Positions 5,199-5,695 of a stretch of 5,695 nt of DNA are shown piece by piece. The DNA lies in NCBI GenBank assembly GCA_934095805.1, contig CAKOKV010000065.1, positions 1 through 5,695 of the forward strand. Reading direction: 5' to 3'. How positions within the stretch are numbered: the stretch's first letter is position 1; the number at the start of each line of letters is the position of its first letter. The DNA is from an uncultured Bacilli bacterium. GTDB taxonomy: Bacteria; Bacillota_I; Bacilli_A; RF39; UBA660. Below the pieces are notes generated by a model. It saw only the letters and a program-made list of their open reading frames with translations, made no database searches and was not told the DNA's origin. The position numbers and the translations under genes were made by a program.

Positions 5199-5695
5199 TT
5201 AAATCTCGCATCCGTTATCGACATCTACTTCACGTGATTTTTTTAATTCTTTTACGAACTCAATTCTAAGTTTTATCTGATCAACTATTTTATTTATTCT
5301 TTCTTTTGATAATAATTTATCCATTGAAAGAATAGTTTTAACTTCATTTGGAAAATCTTCTAATTTAGATATATCAAGCCATTCCAATTTCTTTACTAAA
5401 CTAAGTTGTGTTTTTTCGTATTCTTCAAATGGTTTTGTTAAAAAGAATTCTCCAACATACATATCATTTTCATCATACCATAGGGAACAACCATTATCAA
5501 ATATTGGGGCAACACCAATAAATTTTAGCGTGTTAACATCTCTAATTACTCCAAAGTTATTGAAATGCCTATCTTTATTTGCGATTATATAATCACATAC
5601 TATCATTTTATCAGTCAAGGTTTCGGCATCTTTAATACCCAAATTATTAAGACATCGTATATAGTGAGTATATTTATCTTCATCATCTAAAAATT
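5199..5695 (-). CDS. HipA-like kinase, C-terminal domain, 5' end outside window
   Basis: The reading frame stays open to the right edge, giving about 165 residues of the C-terminal part. It carries the HipA-C kinase core: DYIIANKDRHFNNFG, where the Asp of DRH (codon 5573-5571) is the catalytic base and the following Asn is the expected metal ligand, and APIFDNG, whose Asp (codon 5498-5496) corresponds to the DFG aspartate. The tail is helical and charged. HipA-family Ser/Thr kinases act as toxins or stress regulators, classically with a HipB antitoxin; here the partner, if any, would lie beyond the window, as the next gene downstream is the primase. A TTG at 5642 is an internal codon, not the start. 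A 3' terminator closes the gene. The kinase-fold call is strong; its target is unknown. Confidence 0.82.
   Translation of the reverse strand, partial: FLDDEDKYTHYIRCLNNLGIKDAETLTDKMIVCDYIIANKDRHFNNFGVIRDVNTLKFIGVAPIFDNGCSLWYDENDMYVGEFFLTKPFEEYEKTQLSLVKKLEWLDISKLEDFPNEVKTILSMDKLLSKERINKIVDQIKLRIEFVKELKKSREVDVDNGCEI

Noticed and set aside
5199..5642. HipA-like gene starting at TTG 5642
   Set aside because: The frame continues without a stop to the window edge, the upstream residues fit the kinase domain, and there is no ribosome binding site before the TTG; the gene is simply truncated by the window.
1..5695. CRISPR array, tRNA, rRNA or insertion sequence
   Set aside because: No regularly spaced repeats, cloverleaf-like segments, transposase motifs or terminal inverted repeats were found on reading both strands.

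Overview
The window is very AT-rich DNA, about 13-20% GC in the lines counted by eye inside the relaxase, primase and intergenic regions. Strong AGGAGG-type ribosome binding sites, TGn-TATAAT promoters and GTG/TTG starts fit a low-GC Gram-positive host (Bacillota, Clostridia-like or uncultured Bacilli); the genus cannot be fixed. All credible genes lie on the minus strand, so transcription runs from high to low coordinates. The content reads as part of a conjugative or mobilizable element (plasmid or integrated element) rather than core chromosome.

From right to left. (1) 5199-5695: C-terminal part of a HipA-like kinase, open at the window edge and closed by a clear intrinsic terminator (5140-5168). 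(2) 5126-3716: a small CHC2-Toprim primase overlapping an unrecognised charged protein. (3) 3208-3715: a 508-bp gene-free stretch holding a large near-perfect hairpin, a second small hairpin, an outer 11-bp inverted repeat and a TATCCTG|T motif matching the nick consensus of P-type transfer origins. I read it as a candidate oriT. It also holds a strong promoter and a roughly 210-nt leader with a terminator-like hairpin. (4) 3207-783: a tight four-gene operon of an unknown protein, two ribbon-helix-helix-type proteins and a MOB_L/MobP-type relaxase, i.e. a relaxosome operon placed next to its putative oriT. (5) 676-1: a Flp-type (type IVb) prepilin and a nucleoside diphosphate kinase cut by the left edge. 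Their base composition is clearly less AT-rich (about 32-37% GC in counted lines).

Proposed working order: the auxiliary proteins and relaxase assemble at the oriT and nick it, and the primase re-primes the transferred strand or supports element replication. The HipA-like kinase is accessory cargo of unknown target. No coupling protein, type IV secretion gene, replication initiator or integrase is visible, so whether the element is self-transmissible cannot be judged.

The most notable hidden signal is a shared promoter architecture. The same 12-bp box (TACTGAAATCGG) sits just upstream of an extended -10 in front of both the relaxosome operon and the pilin-ndk pair, hinting at common control of two gene sets that otherwise look unrelated.
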